Positions 13,892-28,800 of a stretch of DNA of 60,000 bases are shown here, piece after piece. How positions within the stretch are numbered: the first letter of the stretch is position 1; each line of letters opens with the position of its first letter. Both the position numbers and the translations under genes were made by a program. Origin of the DNA: Liolophura sinensis (taxonomy: Eukaryota > Mollusca > Polyplacophora > Chitonida > Chitonidae); assembly GCF_032854445.1 (NCBI RefSeq), contig NC_088295.1, forward strand, positions 83,064,644 through 83,124,643, read 5' to 3'. The notes below the pieces were generated by a model. The model did no database searches. It was not told the DNA's origin and worked only from the letters and a program-made list of their open reading frames with translations.

Positions 13892-16800
13892 TACCTTTAC
13901 ATCGTCCTCTGCGCTCCTCAAAGCTTTCTTACATTCCAGTATACATTTATAGGATCCCGGTGTGTTTTCACACCTCGCATCACGGCCACATGGCCTCCTC
14001 TTTGATGTACATTCATCAATGTCTGAGGGAAAAAATGAAAGCAAAGTGTAAAATGATGTCCACACGAATTAATTAGCTAAACTCTATGATCATCACAAAC
14101 TAGGACCAATATGACAGAGCAAGTCTCGTAATTTTTGGTATCACATGTATACTGGAACAGGGGTCTCTTGCACAAAATAATAATAGGCTACATTAATTGT
14201 AACTACATATAGGACACATGACTTACAGTCAACTTAGTGCAAGTGGCCCAAGTTGTTTAACATCCTTGTTTCTCATTAAAACAAAATATGTAAGACACAT
14301 ATAAAGCATAGCGCAATTCATTTTAGCATAATGTATCAAGCATTAAATTTATATTTACTTACATATATCGATGACACCAAAACTAAGATGTTAATAAACG
14401 TGTACATTACTGGTGAAGACACCACCTCTGCAATCCATCAATGAAGGCATGATTTTTACCCTTACATGATATTTCATTTAGATATTTAGGTAGCTATTTA
14501 TCTGACTGGTGTTTTATTCGGTCCTACAGACTACTTTAAAATGACCTAAAATTTCGCCTAAAAGGCGGTGCCTTTTTAGAGGCAAATCAGTGTAATAAAA
14601 TATTAGTGTTTATGTCGTCATCTTCCTCAAAAGGTCTTACTAAGATCACCAGAACTCTAAGAACCAGAATAAATAAAAAAAATTTAGTCATGGATGAAGT
14701 TTTAGGTCACTTAGTGTTCCCTAGCTATAAACTGTTTCTACCTAGAAGAAACCAGGCAGAGCTAGAAGGAACTGCTCCACCAAATTAAGTTCTGGTACAG
14801 CCGTTTCGAACTGAAGAGAACCACAGAAAACTGATTTATTTATTTATTTGATTTGAGTCTTATCAAATCCGCTGCTTGCTGACTTGAACTAACAGTGATT
14901 GCATTCGTATAGCTAACATGCAATAACCACCAGCCCAGGGAGGCACCATGGAAAATTGAAGTGAACCTCACGACCAGTTTAGTCCTTGACATATGACCTC
15001 TCGTAAAAGATGTCCCTTCCCTAGCTGGGACCCATTACTAATGTGAAATGTGAAGAAACAAAATTTACCTTCACATGAGGTTATACCATCTCCCTCGTAA
15101 CCTCTCTGACAATGACAAGACTGCTTGCCAAAGCGATTTCTCTTGCATGTGGCGGTTTCATGGCAACTAACATCTTCCTCCAGGATTTTCCCATTCCTCT
15201 GACATGTGTATTTACGGTGACATCGTCCATCTGTCCACACATCACCAACCTAATGCAAAAATGGATGAATTTACGTCGTGTAGTTGTATACACGTATTTG
15301 TATATACTCACATCACATCTATTAGTCAAGGAATTACATTCCAGTAGGAGTAATTGACTAAAACCATACTCCCTGTATATAGAAAGTGGTCACGCAGCAC
15401 CTATTTTCATTACCAAAATACTAAGGTATTTTACCCACATACACTTGAGAAGCTAATGAATTAGAGGTGCATACAGAAGGTTATTTCCATTTCCCACATT
15501 TTAATATTTTCTGGGGCATATACTGGTGCATCTATCTTGAAAGTTTCATTGATATCCCCTCATTAATTTTACACCAGCAAACTCAAAATGACCAGAGAAA
15601 ACGAGAAAGACAAAGTCATTTGCTACTGTGGCAGAGATAAACAACTTTTTTAACATTTTGTAAACATTAATGAACCTGTAGTCTCAGCAACAGATCATGG
15701 ACAGATTTCCTAACTTCAATGTTAATACCCTTCAGCCAAGGGGTAAAACTAAATTATGTTAAGTGATCTCTTTCTGCATCTATATTTTCATACCTGTCTG
15801 TAGACGCCATCACGTCCCCTGCATCCGCATTCACTGGAACGTACACACTTGGTACCACTAAGTAAGTAGCCTGTCTTACATTCACATCCCTCCTGTGGTT
15901 TACGTTTACAGCAGACTGACGCTTCGGGGTTCTCACAGCTGTCTTGACAAGCTGAGGCCTTAGACCTAAAAACGGCGTTCTCAGGGCACAGTGGGGCTAA
16001 AGGACAAATAAAACATATATCATAGCATGTGACAAGACCATTGAAAATATGAATCTAGTCATGACGTGAGATTAGACAATGATGCAGTGGAGTTGTACGA
16101 TTCAGCGTGGTGAGACAGCGGAGACAAGTTGAATACTGTTAAGGAGCAGTACTGGTAAAGTGTTGACAGCGTCCTACAAATAACCTTGAGCATCACGAGG
16201 ATTAAATCAGTTACACTTAGAGAATATCGGTATAGCCTCTCTTATCTATAAAGACAATAAAATTAATAAATTCTAGATTTTGCATGACAATTTACTCCAA
16301 ACTGGAAGCGATTACTGCCTTTCAATCTTTGTGTTCGAGCCTTAAGTAAATTACTGATGTTTATACTATAATACGCATGAGAGATTTTAGCATCGATGAA
16401 AAAAGTTTTTCTTCATGGCGATCTCAGACAAACATACCACATCTAACGTATGAAATATCATCCCTTTTAAATTAACCATTTAAATTTTCAATTTAACACA
16501 CACTACTCGGATTAACACTTCGGTAGTAATTGAAATGTAGAATGTAAAGTGAACTCTGACAAACCCTCAATGAAACATATAATTCTCTCATTTGATACAG
16601 GTGAACTAAAGCCGAGAACTATGAGAATGAGTAAAGCCAACTGACCACAATCGGTTCCCTCTCTCCAGGAAAGATCGGCTCCTTTAGATATCGCTTCAGT
16701 GGCGTAAGACTCTGCGTAGTTACAGCGCACTTCCTGCAGGTCCATACCGGCACACATGTCAAACACACAGCTCTCGATGTAGTTTTCTGGCTTGAGGAAC

Positions 16801-19800
16801 CCGTGTGCCATAACAAAGCGCTCAGTGTTCAGCCAACCACACAACTCCTTGGAGCGATACAACATTTTTGAGGCCTCTGTACACTCGTCAGTAATCGGAA
16901 CACTCGGCACATTCGTGCAGCTACAAATCAAAAGTCTCAAATTTAGGAAGAAATGCTTCCTACTGCATTTATGTGTCTTTTATTGAATTATTCTCAGATA
17001 ACCCAGGTAACCTTGATTTCATATTATGCAGTAGGGCTATGACTTTACCACTTTCTTTAAAGATGTGCTTTCAAGAAAGTCAGTCAAATATTTTCGGCCT
17101 TGTCATAGTGGTGTCCCTTGGCAGTCTCCAACATGTAGCGCTGAGTAGGTACATGTATGTGTTTAGCGGACTTTTGCTTACAAACAAAAAAGAAATCATG
17201 GACGGGCACTTTAAACAGACACCTTCGTTTATTTTGTTTTGGGAAATCCCCGTTTGCAAGCGGACAATGAAGTAATTTGGCAAAATAATATAAACACCTG
17301 GCCTACCTGGAATGTGCCAAATATTAACACCAAATTTGTCTGTAACAGATTTTTCACACAATTATGAGGAATATGTCAATTAGACAACTCACTCTTCATG
17401 TCCCTCTGCTTCGTTTTCCTCTGCATCATCAGGATGCGAGTAGGTCAGCCAACTGTTCCCAATTTGAAAGTAATCCCCTGGTTCGTTGGTGTAGGCGATG
17501 AACTTATCATCATCTTCCTCATCGTTGTAGTTTCCGCAGATACCACACATCTTGTTGAAGTATTTGTCAGGAACCTCAACTCGGACTTTGTGGTTATCAC
17601 TGAATGAAACTCTTACGCCAAGGTCTGCAAAAAATTTTAACAACATTTCTTGACATTCAAACTGTTACTGTTACAAACTGGTACTTATTCATTAAGATGG
17701 CACCTTGAAGCAAATGAGATGGTATATGTACCTAAAGAATATGACATCAAATATCATTAAAAATTGTAAGAAATCAATGGCTTATTATTAACATTGTCAC
17801 TTGAAAATTAACTGTAAGTTATACGCACAGAAAATGGGTATTTCAAAATACTCTCGTCACGGCGCATAAACAGTTCAATACAAAACTAAGATTAAAACTA
17901 GTACATATAATCTATCACAAAACACATCTGGGTTGAGACTGGAAACCAGTTGTTTGTGGTAATGTAAGCATAAACTATCATGGACATTTTATTAGGGACA
18001 CTCTAAACAACTGGCATGGATTTATCTACATTATTTTTTGAGATACTTCAACGGTAACAGTGAAAACAATGGCCTGTCCTGGACTCACCGACTAATGTGA
18101 CAACCAGTGAACGACAGCCTTCTAGCTCGGTGGTGACTTTTCCCTCTGCTAGCTGAATGCCAGGATGTCTGTGGTCACCATTCACCTGCGGAGAATGAGT
18201 GGAGGAGGGGTTATTCTCAGTAAGTTGTTATACTTAAATGGTGTTTCATGTAACTGTAAGGCATATGTCAGAAACAATATATATTAGTGGTGGGAACTAT
18301 ACAGTACCCAGAGAAAACTACTATACCTCAACTATTTAATTTGGTAAAGTAAAGCCACTGCTGAGCCAGCACAAACTAGATTCGAACCCATGGACATGAC
18401 TGTAGAGTACATTTAGCTATGAATGTGTTCATCTGTGGATTACATTTAGCTATGAATGTGTATATCTGTAGATTACATTTAGCTACGACTGTGTACATCT
18501 GTAGAAAACACTTAGCTATGACTGTGTACATCTGTAGGTTATATTTAGCTACGACTGTGTGCATGTGTAGGGTACATTTTGCTATGACTGCGTACATCTG
18601 TAGAGAACATTTTGCTGTCACTGTGTATATATGTACATATCAGAGTGAAATCTGCGAACGTTACAAAACAGCTGAATTTTGCAGTATATAAAAATGAATG
18701 TAGCATGCATACAAACCTTCATCTGTCGGTCCTTGAGAAGCGCCACCTCCACACCATAAGCCTCCACATACACACTTCTGACATAGGTGACAGTACGTTT
18801 ATGTCTGCGGTGCTCCAGCTGAACGGTCACATTGAACAAATCTCCAGATTGCATAGCACCGTCACAAGGTTTGGCAAGGGTATAGCGGCACGAGCCTTGG
18901 AAGTGGATCCTCACCCCATCAAACGTAGTGAAGTGAGGATCTCCGGAACCGTGGCACACACTTGCCCCTGCGATCAGAACAAAACTCTAAGTAAGCACAC
19001 AACAGTCAATTGCCTCTGCTACGTGCTTAGCACATTCTTTATTTTAAGCTGTTGTTTTCAGGCGTATGTGTGCTTTTTTTGATTTGTTTTGTTTTTTTCT
19101 TGCCATATGAAACCAGACTTATGCTATGGCATACATCAAACTCGTTTTGTATGATGTATATGATACATATATACCTTACACTTTATCTCAAGCGGCTCTT
19201 TTTATCAGTCACGTGAAGACCAAACTGGGGCCAATAGCTGTGTCCACTATCCCTCCATCAAATACTTTCTTTATTTCTTTTATTTCAAGCTACGTCCCTA
19301 TTGCCCCTTTAATATACAAGTATATATCCAATACTTCCTGCATTCACGCTGGAAATAACACTATATTGCATACATGAGATGCTATAAATATTCCGTGATA
19401 TTGTTTTCATCCATAACTCAATGTAAGCAATTACACGTACTCTGGCAACCGACCAGCTCTTCATCCTGTGTTATGGCAGTGTAGCCATTCTTACAGACAC
19501 ATGTTGAACCTCTCTTCGTTGTAGCACACTCAGCATTCTTGGGACAGGTAATTTTACCACTGCGACCTAACCACAAGGCAAACAAAAAGAATAAGAATTA
19601 TTTAAGGACTTTTCAATTCAGGTTTCACCATGTTCAATAATATATCACTTCAAAGAACGTTTCCCAAGTGTAGTGAAGTCTCCCAGTTCAGACGAATTTG
19701 GAGATTTCACACGCACACGTATTTATTGTATTTGAACACTTTTTGTGATAAGGAATTATCGAATTTCACGAAAGATATTAGGTGACATAATAAGGTGGAT

Positions 19801-22800
19801 GAATCAATCAAAATGAAGGAAAATATATCACTTGAAAAATGCTAAACTTAATAATGAATGCAGCACGTTACAGAATGCCTTTTGTTTGGTCAAAACACGA
19901 GGCAGCAAAACTGGCCACCATACTTACATCCATAGGCCTTGATATCTGTGGGTTTGGCTTCACACATGTAGTAGTATTTAGAGCTACAGCTTCTGTCTTT
20001 CCACTGAAGGTCGAAGTTACCAGAGGGTTCAACAGCCGCGCAGTCATCTTTGTCAGGTCTGTACGGATCTTTAGGATCAGCCCAATTCTTGAAACCATTC
20101 TACGAGCACAACAACATCAACATTACAGCTGTATCCATCCAGCCTTTATGTTTCATATACATGTATTGTCATTCGAGACAGGCTTCAGAACTATCTACAT
20201 CGAACACAGAAGCAGAAGACTTTCACCGAACTGACAAGCAAGACGTCATGACTACAACTAACTTAAAAAAACTGAATGTATAGTTGGCACTCACACTTAT
20301 GACAGAGAAGATGGGGAAAGTGATTTAAACATGTATTTATCATGATGACAGCCCTATTAATCTATCAACTATACTATATAAAGCCTACAACAATCATACC
20401 ATTACATTTACCAAATGTCCACTTGTTTCTAAAAGTATGCTAAAGACAGTACCAGTCCTCTCCCTTTCTCGGACGCCAAAATATTATTCTGCATGTATTT
20501 TACAAGCATTTTACGGGTACATCTAGAACCTATTGCTTTTCTGATGTATGGCATTATTATGGTGGATATTTTTAAGATAGGGATAGATCACAAAAGAAAA
20601 AAGTAAAACAACAACTGTTTGTCAGTGTCTGTCCGTCCTGAAATTACTCCCCAACTTCTTCAGTCGTATTTAACTTTAATGAAGATAATGCTTGATAGTT
20701 GTATGAATAGCTCGTTTAAATACCATAATATCCAACATGAAATCTACTTTGCAGACATTAACACACTGTTCAACGCAATGGGGATAGTTTTAACTATCAC
20801 CGATGTGACAATTGACAGCTACTTACCTCCCAATCCGTTCCATCAAGGAAGATCCATTTCATTTCTTTTTCCTGGTCATTAAGGCCAATCCAGACAGGGG
20901 TACTATCTTTGCCAACATTGTTTCTCCTGTAAACACATGAAATAGATCATTCATAAAACATACCCAAATTTGCAACAACTGCATTATTCCCTAGGCAGAA
21001 TTTCATGTCGACTCTGTCCGCCCATTAAGTGACTTACCCATGTTAAAAAATTAGGACGCCCTTGTTAATTGATAGCATGTCAATTAACCAGTTTTAGAGC
21101 TGTAGTACTAAGTAACAATATTCTGAGAGGATATTTGGGAGAAGACTGGCCATTTAAATCTCTCAACATATCTTATAGCTACACCTTAATGTGACATAGA
21201 CAATATGGCTGTTATGACATCAGGAATGCTAAATCAGTTCAGGTGGCAAAGAGAAACAACAGGGATGCTCACAGGAAATCCCCCAGGAATTCATTCTCTG
21301 CTTGGCTTCCAATGGACAACAGTTCGGCTCCATTCAGACGGCAGATGTCTCGGGCATCATTGTATCCAATCTTGTTCCTCTCCATCATGTAACACATGCC
21401 TCCAAATGGCTCCCAACCTTCAGGGCAGTTCACTGTGTTCCAACAGCAACACATATATGTACATACAAATCTACGCTAAACTTCACAAAATATAAATGTA
21501 CAGATTTACTGAATGTGACCTCAGTATCAAGTAATGGTGTTTAGAGAGTGCACAAAATAATGACTGCCATTTAAATTTAATATATTTATGATTCTCCCGA
21601 ACTCTTTGGTTATATTTCAAAATCCAAATTGCATGAAATGTCGCAGGGATAAAGGTTCAATAACTTTTCATCTACTGAGGTACTCAGTTGAAACAATTAA
21701 ACATATATGCTTCTAAAAGAAAAGTTCCTGGTTAGGCAAAATACCACAAGAATCTCCAGGAATGTTTCAAGCGTTCATACAGGGCACTTACACGAAACCT
21801 GTTCATCTCCTTTGGCACGGAATTCACAGAGGAATGCTTTCCTGTCACCACAAGAGTTGAGCTTCCAGTCCAGGCGCTTAGCTCGCGCACAACCACACAT
21901 ACGCTCTTTCCTTCCTTTAAACCACTTCTTGTGCTTGGCCTGGGGGAATGAAAGCATGTTTATGTGTCAGCACCATAGCATTTAGAAATGGTCTTACAAA
22001 ACAGTACTTCAAATATGTTAACAACTTGCGTAAGTCTTGGGCATTAATATTTCGACAAATCGTTCAGTTTTGAAAATATCAGCTCTTCGGATTCTCTTAT
22101 CGTCACTGTTAACCACAGAATTTAGGCATACTTGTACGAAAACATCGCAAAACAGGCACTGATTTTTTATACACAAATTAAAGCCAGAAATACCACAGAG
22201 ATATTGATATAGCTTGGATGAATAATTCAAATAGAATTAATGAATGATACGCCATAATCCAAACAGACGTAAGGTGAAGCAAAATAAAGATATAGTACCT
22301 AGTGTTATTTACATAATTTAATGTTGCTTTTATTAAAAATAATTTTTATCCCTTACACCTTTTTGCATAATGAATGCCTAGTTATTCTTCTTTTATAATC
22401 AGGATGTAGCAAATACAATGGAACCTACTTCCAATAATTCTGAGTAGGACTGGTCAAATGTGCGTTCTTGATTGACAGTTTCGAAAGGTGTATACTAATC
22501 ACATACAACACAACTTCTTATGTCCTCTTATTTAGGGTTTAAACTATTCAGACTTGAAACTTTTGTTTTTGTGTGAAGCATAATTCCACCAAAGTTGTCA
22601 CAGCCCTTCAATCAGAACTACTACATCTATGCTTCTGAAACTTATCTTCAGATTGATGCACCGAGAAATGAAGGTGCCATGAGTCATGTGATACGGTGGA
22701 AAAATTGGATTCTGTACATTCTCGTCTAAAAACTTTTTTTCAAAAACCGTTGACTCTGTGGAGTTCAAATTTCCGGAAAGTGTTCCCAAACTTATATCCC

Positions 22801-25800
22801 TTGTCTTCAAGTATCCCAACGCATGGAGACAGAATTGATATAAGAGAAATGGCGTCTTATAGATCGAAAATGCTGGTTTCAGCCGCAGCATCGCTGTAAA
22901 TAACGTAACACTTATAGTAAGGGTTAGTAGAGCTGCTGCTCCCATTTTACCTCATTTCCACCTTCCCATTTATTAAATGATCTGCCAACGCGGAAATTCT
23001 TCACACCCCAGCGCCATTTCATGTTCCCACGAATGTCGGAGATCATACCAATCCAAAAGTCAGACGGGGATCTGTACAAAGCAAACAATGCCAAGAAGTT
23101 CAAAACTGTCTGTAGCAATTTTGATTTTGACTGATCACCATAATATGGCTTAAATAAGGCAGGGGTGGCCATCAATCCTTATTTAATTTAAATAAAGGGA
23201 TGTTTTAAAGGACACGTAATACGGTACAGTAGCTTTAAAACAAATACAAAACCACCATACGAAGATATATGTTAGATGAAAGACAATGAAGCAGGCAAAT
23301 GATTCCATATATATCTATATAATTTTTCAACCTACTAAAACGCATTTAAAAATTGGATTGTATGGTGGCGTACCTTTTTGGACCATATTGTGTCAAGTGA
23401 CGTTATATTCAAGTTTTGCCACTTAATGCACACAGACTGCTGGACTTTTGCATTCAAAATGCATATACCATGAACACATTCATAAAATGAACTTTGAAGC
23501 AGCTTATTTGGAACCAAAATGGGCCCCTGATGCCAAATGGGTCGCCCGCGGCCACCTTAGAATCTGATGTTCAAACACAGTTAACTCAGTAGCAAAAATT
23601 CTAAAAAAACCCAAAAGAAATCGAACTATTTTACTGGAAAGCATTTAATGTGTCTTTCATCTGACATTTAGTGTTTTCTTTGACTTTGATACATATGATA
23701 CGATATAATATACCATGGTGAGCGTAATGTTCAAGAAATATTGAAGAAATATATGCCACCGTGGTAAATGCACTAGACGTAGCAATGATAAAACTTTTTA
23801 CAACGAGCCTTGATTAACACATTTTCAAACAATTATAAGAGTACAGCGCGCATAAAACTTTACTCTTTATTTTTCAGGTGATTTGTCAATATTTCTGCTT
23901 GACACAGTTTCAAAGTTTTCACAGTTTCAAAAATGTAGACATTATGAATGGTTTGATTAAAACCATGATATAAAAAGTTATTAGTCAATCTAGTGAATTT
24001 GTGAATACAAGAAACGTATGTATCTCTAATAAATTGAAAATGTTACGGTCAGCTAAAGGACAAATCCTTAATTCAAGTCTAAATATATGTACTAAGCTAA
24101 GTAGTATATTGAATTACTGAAGGAAGAATAAGCTTAGAGGAGGGAGAAAATGTCAACGATCAACATTTTCATCGTTAGTGGTCTAGAAGCATTATGTTGA
24201 GAACAAAGGACAAAATGTTTCCAGGCAACTAGCGGTCAATGGACATATCGTCAGCAGTTGGAGGGAGGGTCAGACTGAATGGGTGTTCTCGCAGGGGATT
24301 GTTAAGAGGCAGAGACAAGACTGTCACATATGTAGCCAGAATCGATAGTGTAAGAATTAAGATGGAGTATAAAGCTAAGAGCAGAACAGCATGTCATCAT
24401 TACAACCTTGAACTTCTAGTCATAAAGACAAGTGTGGGGCTAAGCTGTCAGCAAGTTTGTGTGACAGATGTCGACTCTCCTGAAGACACGCGCTACCTTA
24501 ATCAATAGCGTTCAATAGGTCCTTTCTTAATAATTTAAGACCCGACAAATACCATTCGCATCACAGTAAAATACTGGTCTGTTTAATATGGCCCACGCTC
24601 ATCAAACTAATGAAAAAACCAATGAAGCATTAAAATTTGAAAGACTGAATACTGATTGAGCGTGTTTCATATAGCATTTATGTATTATGTGTAGTGTGAG
24701 TAGCTCCTCAGTGCTTATAATGGCTAATTTCAATTTGATAGAATGCTGGAATTTAGATGTAGAGACGCGAGTTCAAATCCCAGTGTGATCCACAGTGAAA
24801 ATTCTCCAACCAATACACTGATGTCCTGACCAGGAAAGCTCAGGCTGTGATGTAACTGTAGATTCATTGCTGAACATGATATTTACATTGTACATGCTGT
24901 CGGGGTTAATATGATAAACCGTATAGAATTTTCCAAAAACATACTTGTTGGGCCACTGGTCTGCGAGGGACTTCCAGGTTGACTTATCAGGTATAACAGC
25001 GAGCTTCCCTCCTAAACGGTCGCACTCATCTTGGGCTTCATCCCAGGACACTTTCTTGTCCACGATACGATAACATCGGCGACTTCCCTTGTCGACGAAA
25101 GTGCCGGGTGGACAATGGCTAACTAAAAAGCAATAACATGCTAGATTTACTTAACGCAGTTCTATCTCAAAGAAAAGAACAAATGGAGTCAAATGCATTA
25201 TGAACTGTGAGACTTTTCGGCATTTCGGCATTTTTAACGGTGTCCATACATGTCAATATAAAAATACATTTTAAACACTGGTATCCTCCACATTGCAATC
25301 TATCAAGAGCTTCCCGTTTCTCACTTATTTTTTAAAAGAAAATCATATAATATGTTATTATACATGTATATTAAGTTAACAAGCTTTGGTATCTTCAGAC
25401 CTGTTAATGTTATTGAGATCACACCAACAGCATTCGGCTTAGCTTGTTGTCTCTAATGAAATAATTGTGGAGACATGGACGTAGTGTTTAAAATTAAATT
25501 ATTCTAACGAAAAAAGAAAAAGCGTGTTACAACTTTTTCCAAAAGTTCATTTGAGGGCACTTTCAGTAACACTGATGGCATACACTTGTATCACAAACAA
25601 ACAAAATCATTTTGTTGTAAAAAGAAATCCCAATAGACTGGTGTTTGGCGAACTGCACTTACACTGTCTCCCCTTGTGGACATAATGAACATATCCCTTT
25701 ACTTTCTCCAGGGCTTCAGGTGTAGTGAATCGGCTCAGTTTAGACAGCTCGCACCTGTAAACAATCACATGCTCTCAATACCACCTTTACACATGCACTC

Positions 25801-28800
25801 AGAAATAGATACAATCAAATTGTATTTTTGAATACAAGAACACTATATTGGTATGGCAACTCTAAACAATGTTCACTCCATATTTCAGCATTTCATTTCA
25901 CCATCATCAAGAGTGAAATGCTGGTTTTGACATTAAGTATAGATGTATACACACATTACATTTCTTATTTGGAGTTACATTAATCATACATTATGTTAAT
26001 TTAACCAGTGGTACTCGTGTAGTAGTCATGATCAAGACATATTCTTTTGCAAACTTTTGAATTTGCCAAGATTCACTGCTATTTGCCAAAAAGCTTTATG
26101 TTCATAAAGAAAGTCTGCATGGTGAGAAAAACTCACTGGTAAACTTCATAGATGAAGCTGACAAAAATGCATGAATCATCGTTAATGTACTTGTAATTAG
26201 TACAGTCCACAAGTTTTGGACTCACAGCGAATGTTGTAAGAAAGTCTGTATTATGACAAAAACTCACTGGTTAGCTTTATAGTTGAAGTTGAAAGACAAG
26301 CATGAGTCGTCATCAATACACTTGTTAGCACAGTCCTCATCCTTTGATTTCTCAATGATTTCTAGGTCAGGCTCACGGAGCTGACGCCCATGGAACTTCT
26401 GGAATGACCTCATTGTATCTGCAAAAAAACAAACAGTTAGAGATGTACCAGACCAAAAATGTAAACAATTGAATGGTTTTTAGCCGAACCATTGAATTGA
26501 ATTTTTAGCCAAATAAATTATAGTTTTCTTTTCCTCATCATAGAAAATGTTTTACTCGGATAGAACTCAGAATGTTGTGCCCTCAGAAAACAACATAGGC
26601 ATAAACTATGGCTGCTTTATTTTTTCATTTCAGAAAACTAACCGTCCGTGAAGCTGGCCCCTGCGGGGCGGTATTCACACACGTATGGCCTCTTGCTGTT
26701 ACAGTTCTCAGCTTCCCATTCCAAATTGTCATTGCGAGCTTGAACACAACGCTTTTTGTCATCATCCTTGGCCTAGAAGATAATAAGAGCCAGAAATAAA
26801 AATGCATCACTGAATGTAGATAGGTACAACGTCACCACATAAGATCACATGCACTCTCACATAAGGCAGCTGATTAATCACATAAGCAAATCTACATGCA
26901 AATACCATTGACCAATATTACGGTCGACGAATACAGCATATTGTAACAGTTCAGAATACATGCACCCTTAAGTACCAGATTCCAGTGCGTGCAGCATATT
27001 GGCGTGTACAGGTGCAGTCTAATATCAGATTTCCAAGGTAGAACTACAATTCCAAACCACATCATTTGATTAGAATGTTTATATATGCTGATTACATTTC
27101 TTTACATTCTTCACAAAGGGCGAAAATGAAAAAAAGACGCTTTTTTGCTTTTTAGATGTTAGGCTAAATCCTGGGTAATAAAAGCAAATGAAAAATGCCG
27201 TTGCTAATCTGAGGATTGCGGATCTCTTTTCGTGTGGTTTATATCCTATAAGATTTGAATAGTTGCACAGTCGCTACTGTACAGGTTAGGTACTACAACA
27301 GGAATGAAGCCTGACAAATCAGTGAGGGCAATTCTTCTATAGTTACCTTTCCTCCCTTCCATTTCTGGAATTTACTGAGCTTCTCTAGGTCGCCGAATAC
27401 GCTCCAGCCGAAGTCCCTGGCCCCTCGCCTGTTACAACCAGTCCACAAGGCTTTCTTAAACCTGCCAATCACAAAAATGTCATTAACAAAATGATTAGAT
27501 ACATGTAGACTATTATACATGTACTTTAATATCTGTTTAAATAACAAATAGGTTTTGATGTTAATAAATGTGATCACATTTTGTACTTTGCTTGCAGGCA
27601 ATGGTACTGACTTATTTAAGTTGATTTTTTGTGCATGCTTTGTTCCACATCACATTATTCAAACACACAGATTATCTTCATTCCGTTAATAAGTTGAACT
27701 GACCTACCCTAAATCTGCTAATTCGACAAGTGTCAAGAGTGCAACTTTTGATGCAGTTTGAAAACACGGTTCACATGATAATGAAAACTAAAATATATTG
27801 CCCAAAAATCATAAAATAATCTGCCCACAACAGACAGCATTCCGCTCATATGCCAAAGCATGTAATATGTCCGTGGTCCAGTTGGTTGAGGATTTAGGGT
27901 ATTAAAACTAGCAGGCCAAAATCATTACCTATATCTTACCTTTTCTTAATGCCTTTGAACAGTTTGAATACCTCGTCATTATCCATAATAAGCAGGTTAC
28001 CAGGGAATTTACCACGACCACACTTCCTCTCAGCGGTTTGCCAGTTGACATTTTCATCAAAATACTTGAAACATCGGTCACTCTTCGGTAACTTTATACT
28101 TCCTTCTGGGCAATGAGCATCTAAAGTCAACAACACCACAGCAAATGTTACCTTACATTTTTGTTTTATATGACAACAAGTATAATTCTCTTATTTTAAA
28201 ATTATACCAAAATATATTAGAAAACAAGAAAAGATGGATACTGCATTAACAAACAAATGCTAGAAATGGTCCACAAATAAATATTACACTACATTCAGAT
28301 AACTGTATTTCAAATACTTGCTTGTACAAATGCAATTTCAGATGCAAATACGGCTTCAGAATAATACATTTTATGCTAGCAATTATGTTTTTCTGATATG
28401 TAATTATTCAAGCAAAATCAAGGAAAATATGGCAATGGAAAATGCTAAATTTACGTGAAATACAGTGTCCCAGGTTTGTGAGATGTGATACACATATGTA
28501 TTTGGCACCAAACGTGAATCAAATATCACTGCAAATCAGATCGAACACATATCAAACTTACACTGCCTCAGCCTAATAACATAGTGATCCTTATCTTTAG
28601 ATGGCTTGGCACGTTTTGGCTGGGTGAATTTGCTGTTGTGCAAGAAACGGCAACTGTAAAGACAAAGAAAGTGACTTTAGTCCATAAACCTGAACACAAA
28701 AATACATACCACGGAGAATAACAGGCCTGTGAATGTTTTGCCTGATTATTATCATTTGACTTTTCAGAATAAGATACATCAGATCCATTTATTTCTTTCC

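Noticed and set aside
13754-14065. Frames of Tyr-Ile dipeptides on both strands
   Set aside because: Translation of the (TA)n microsatellite.
24761-24790. B-box-like GAGTTCAAATCC, also at about 18,378, 39,257 and 56,140 (antisense)
   Set aside because: No box A at the right spacing and no cloverleaf. Probably worn SINE heads, not tRNA genes.
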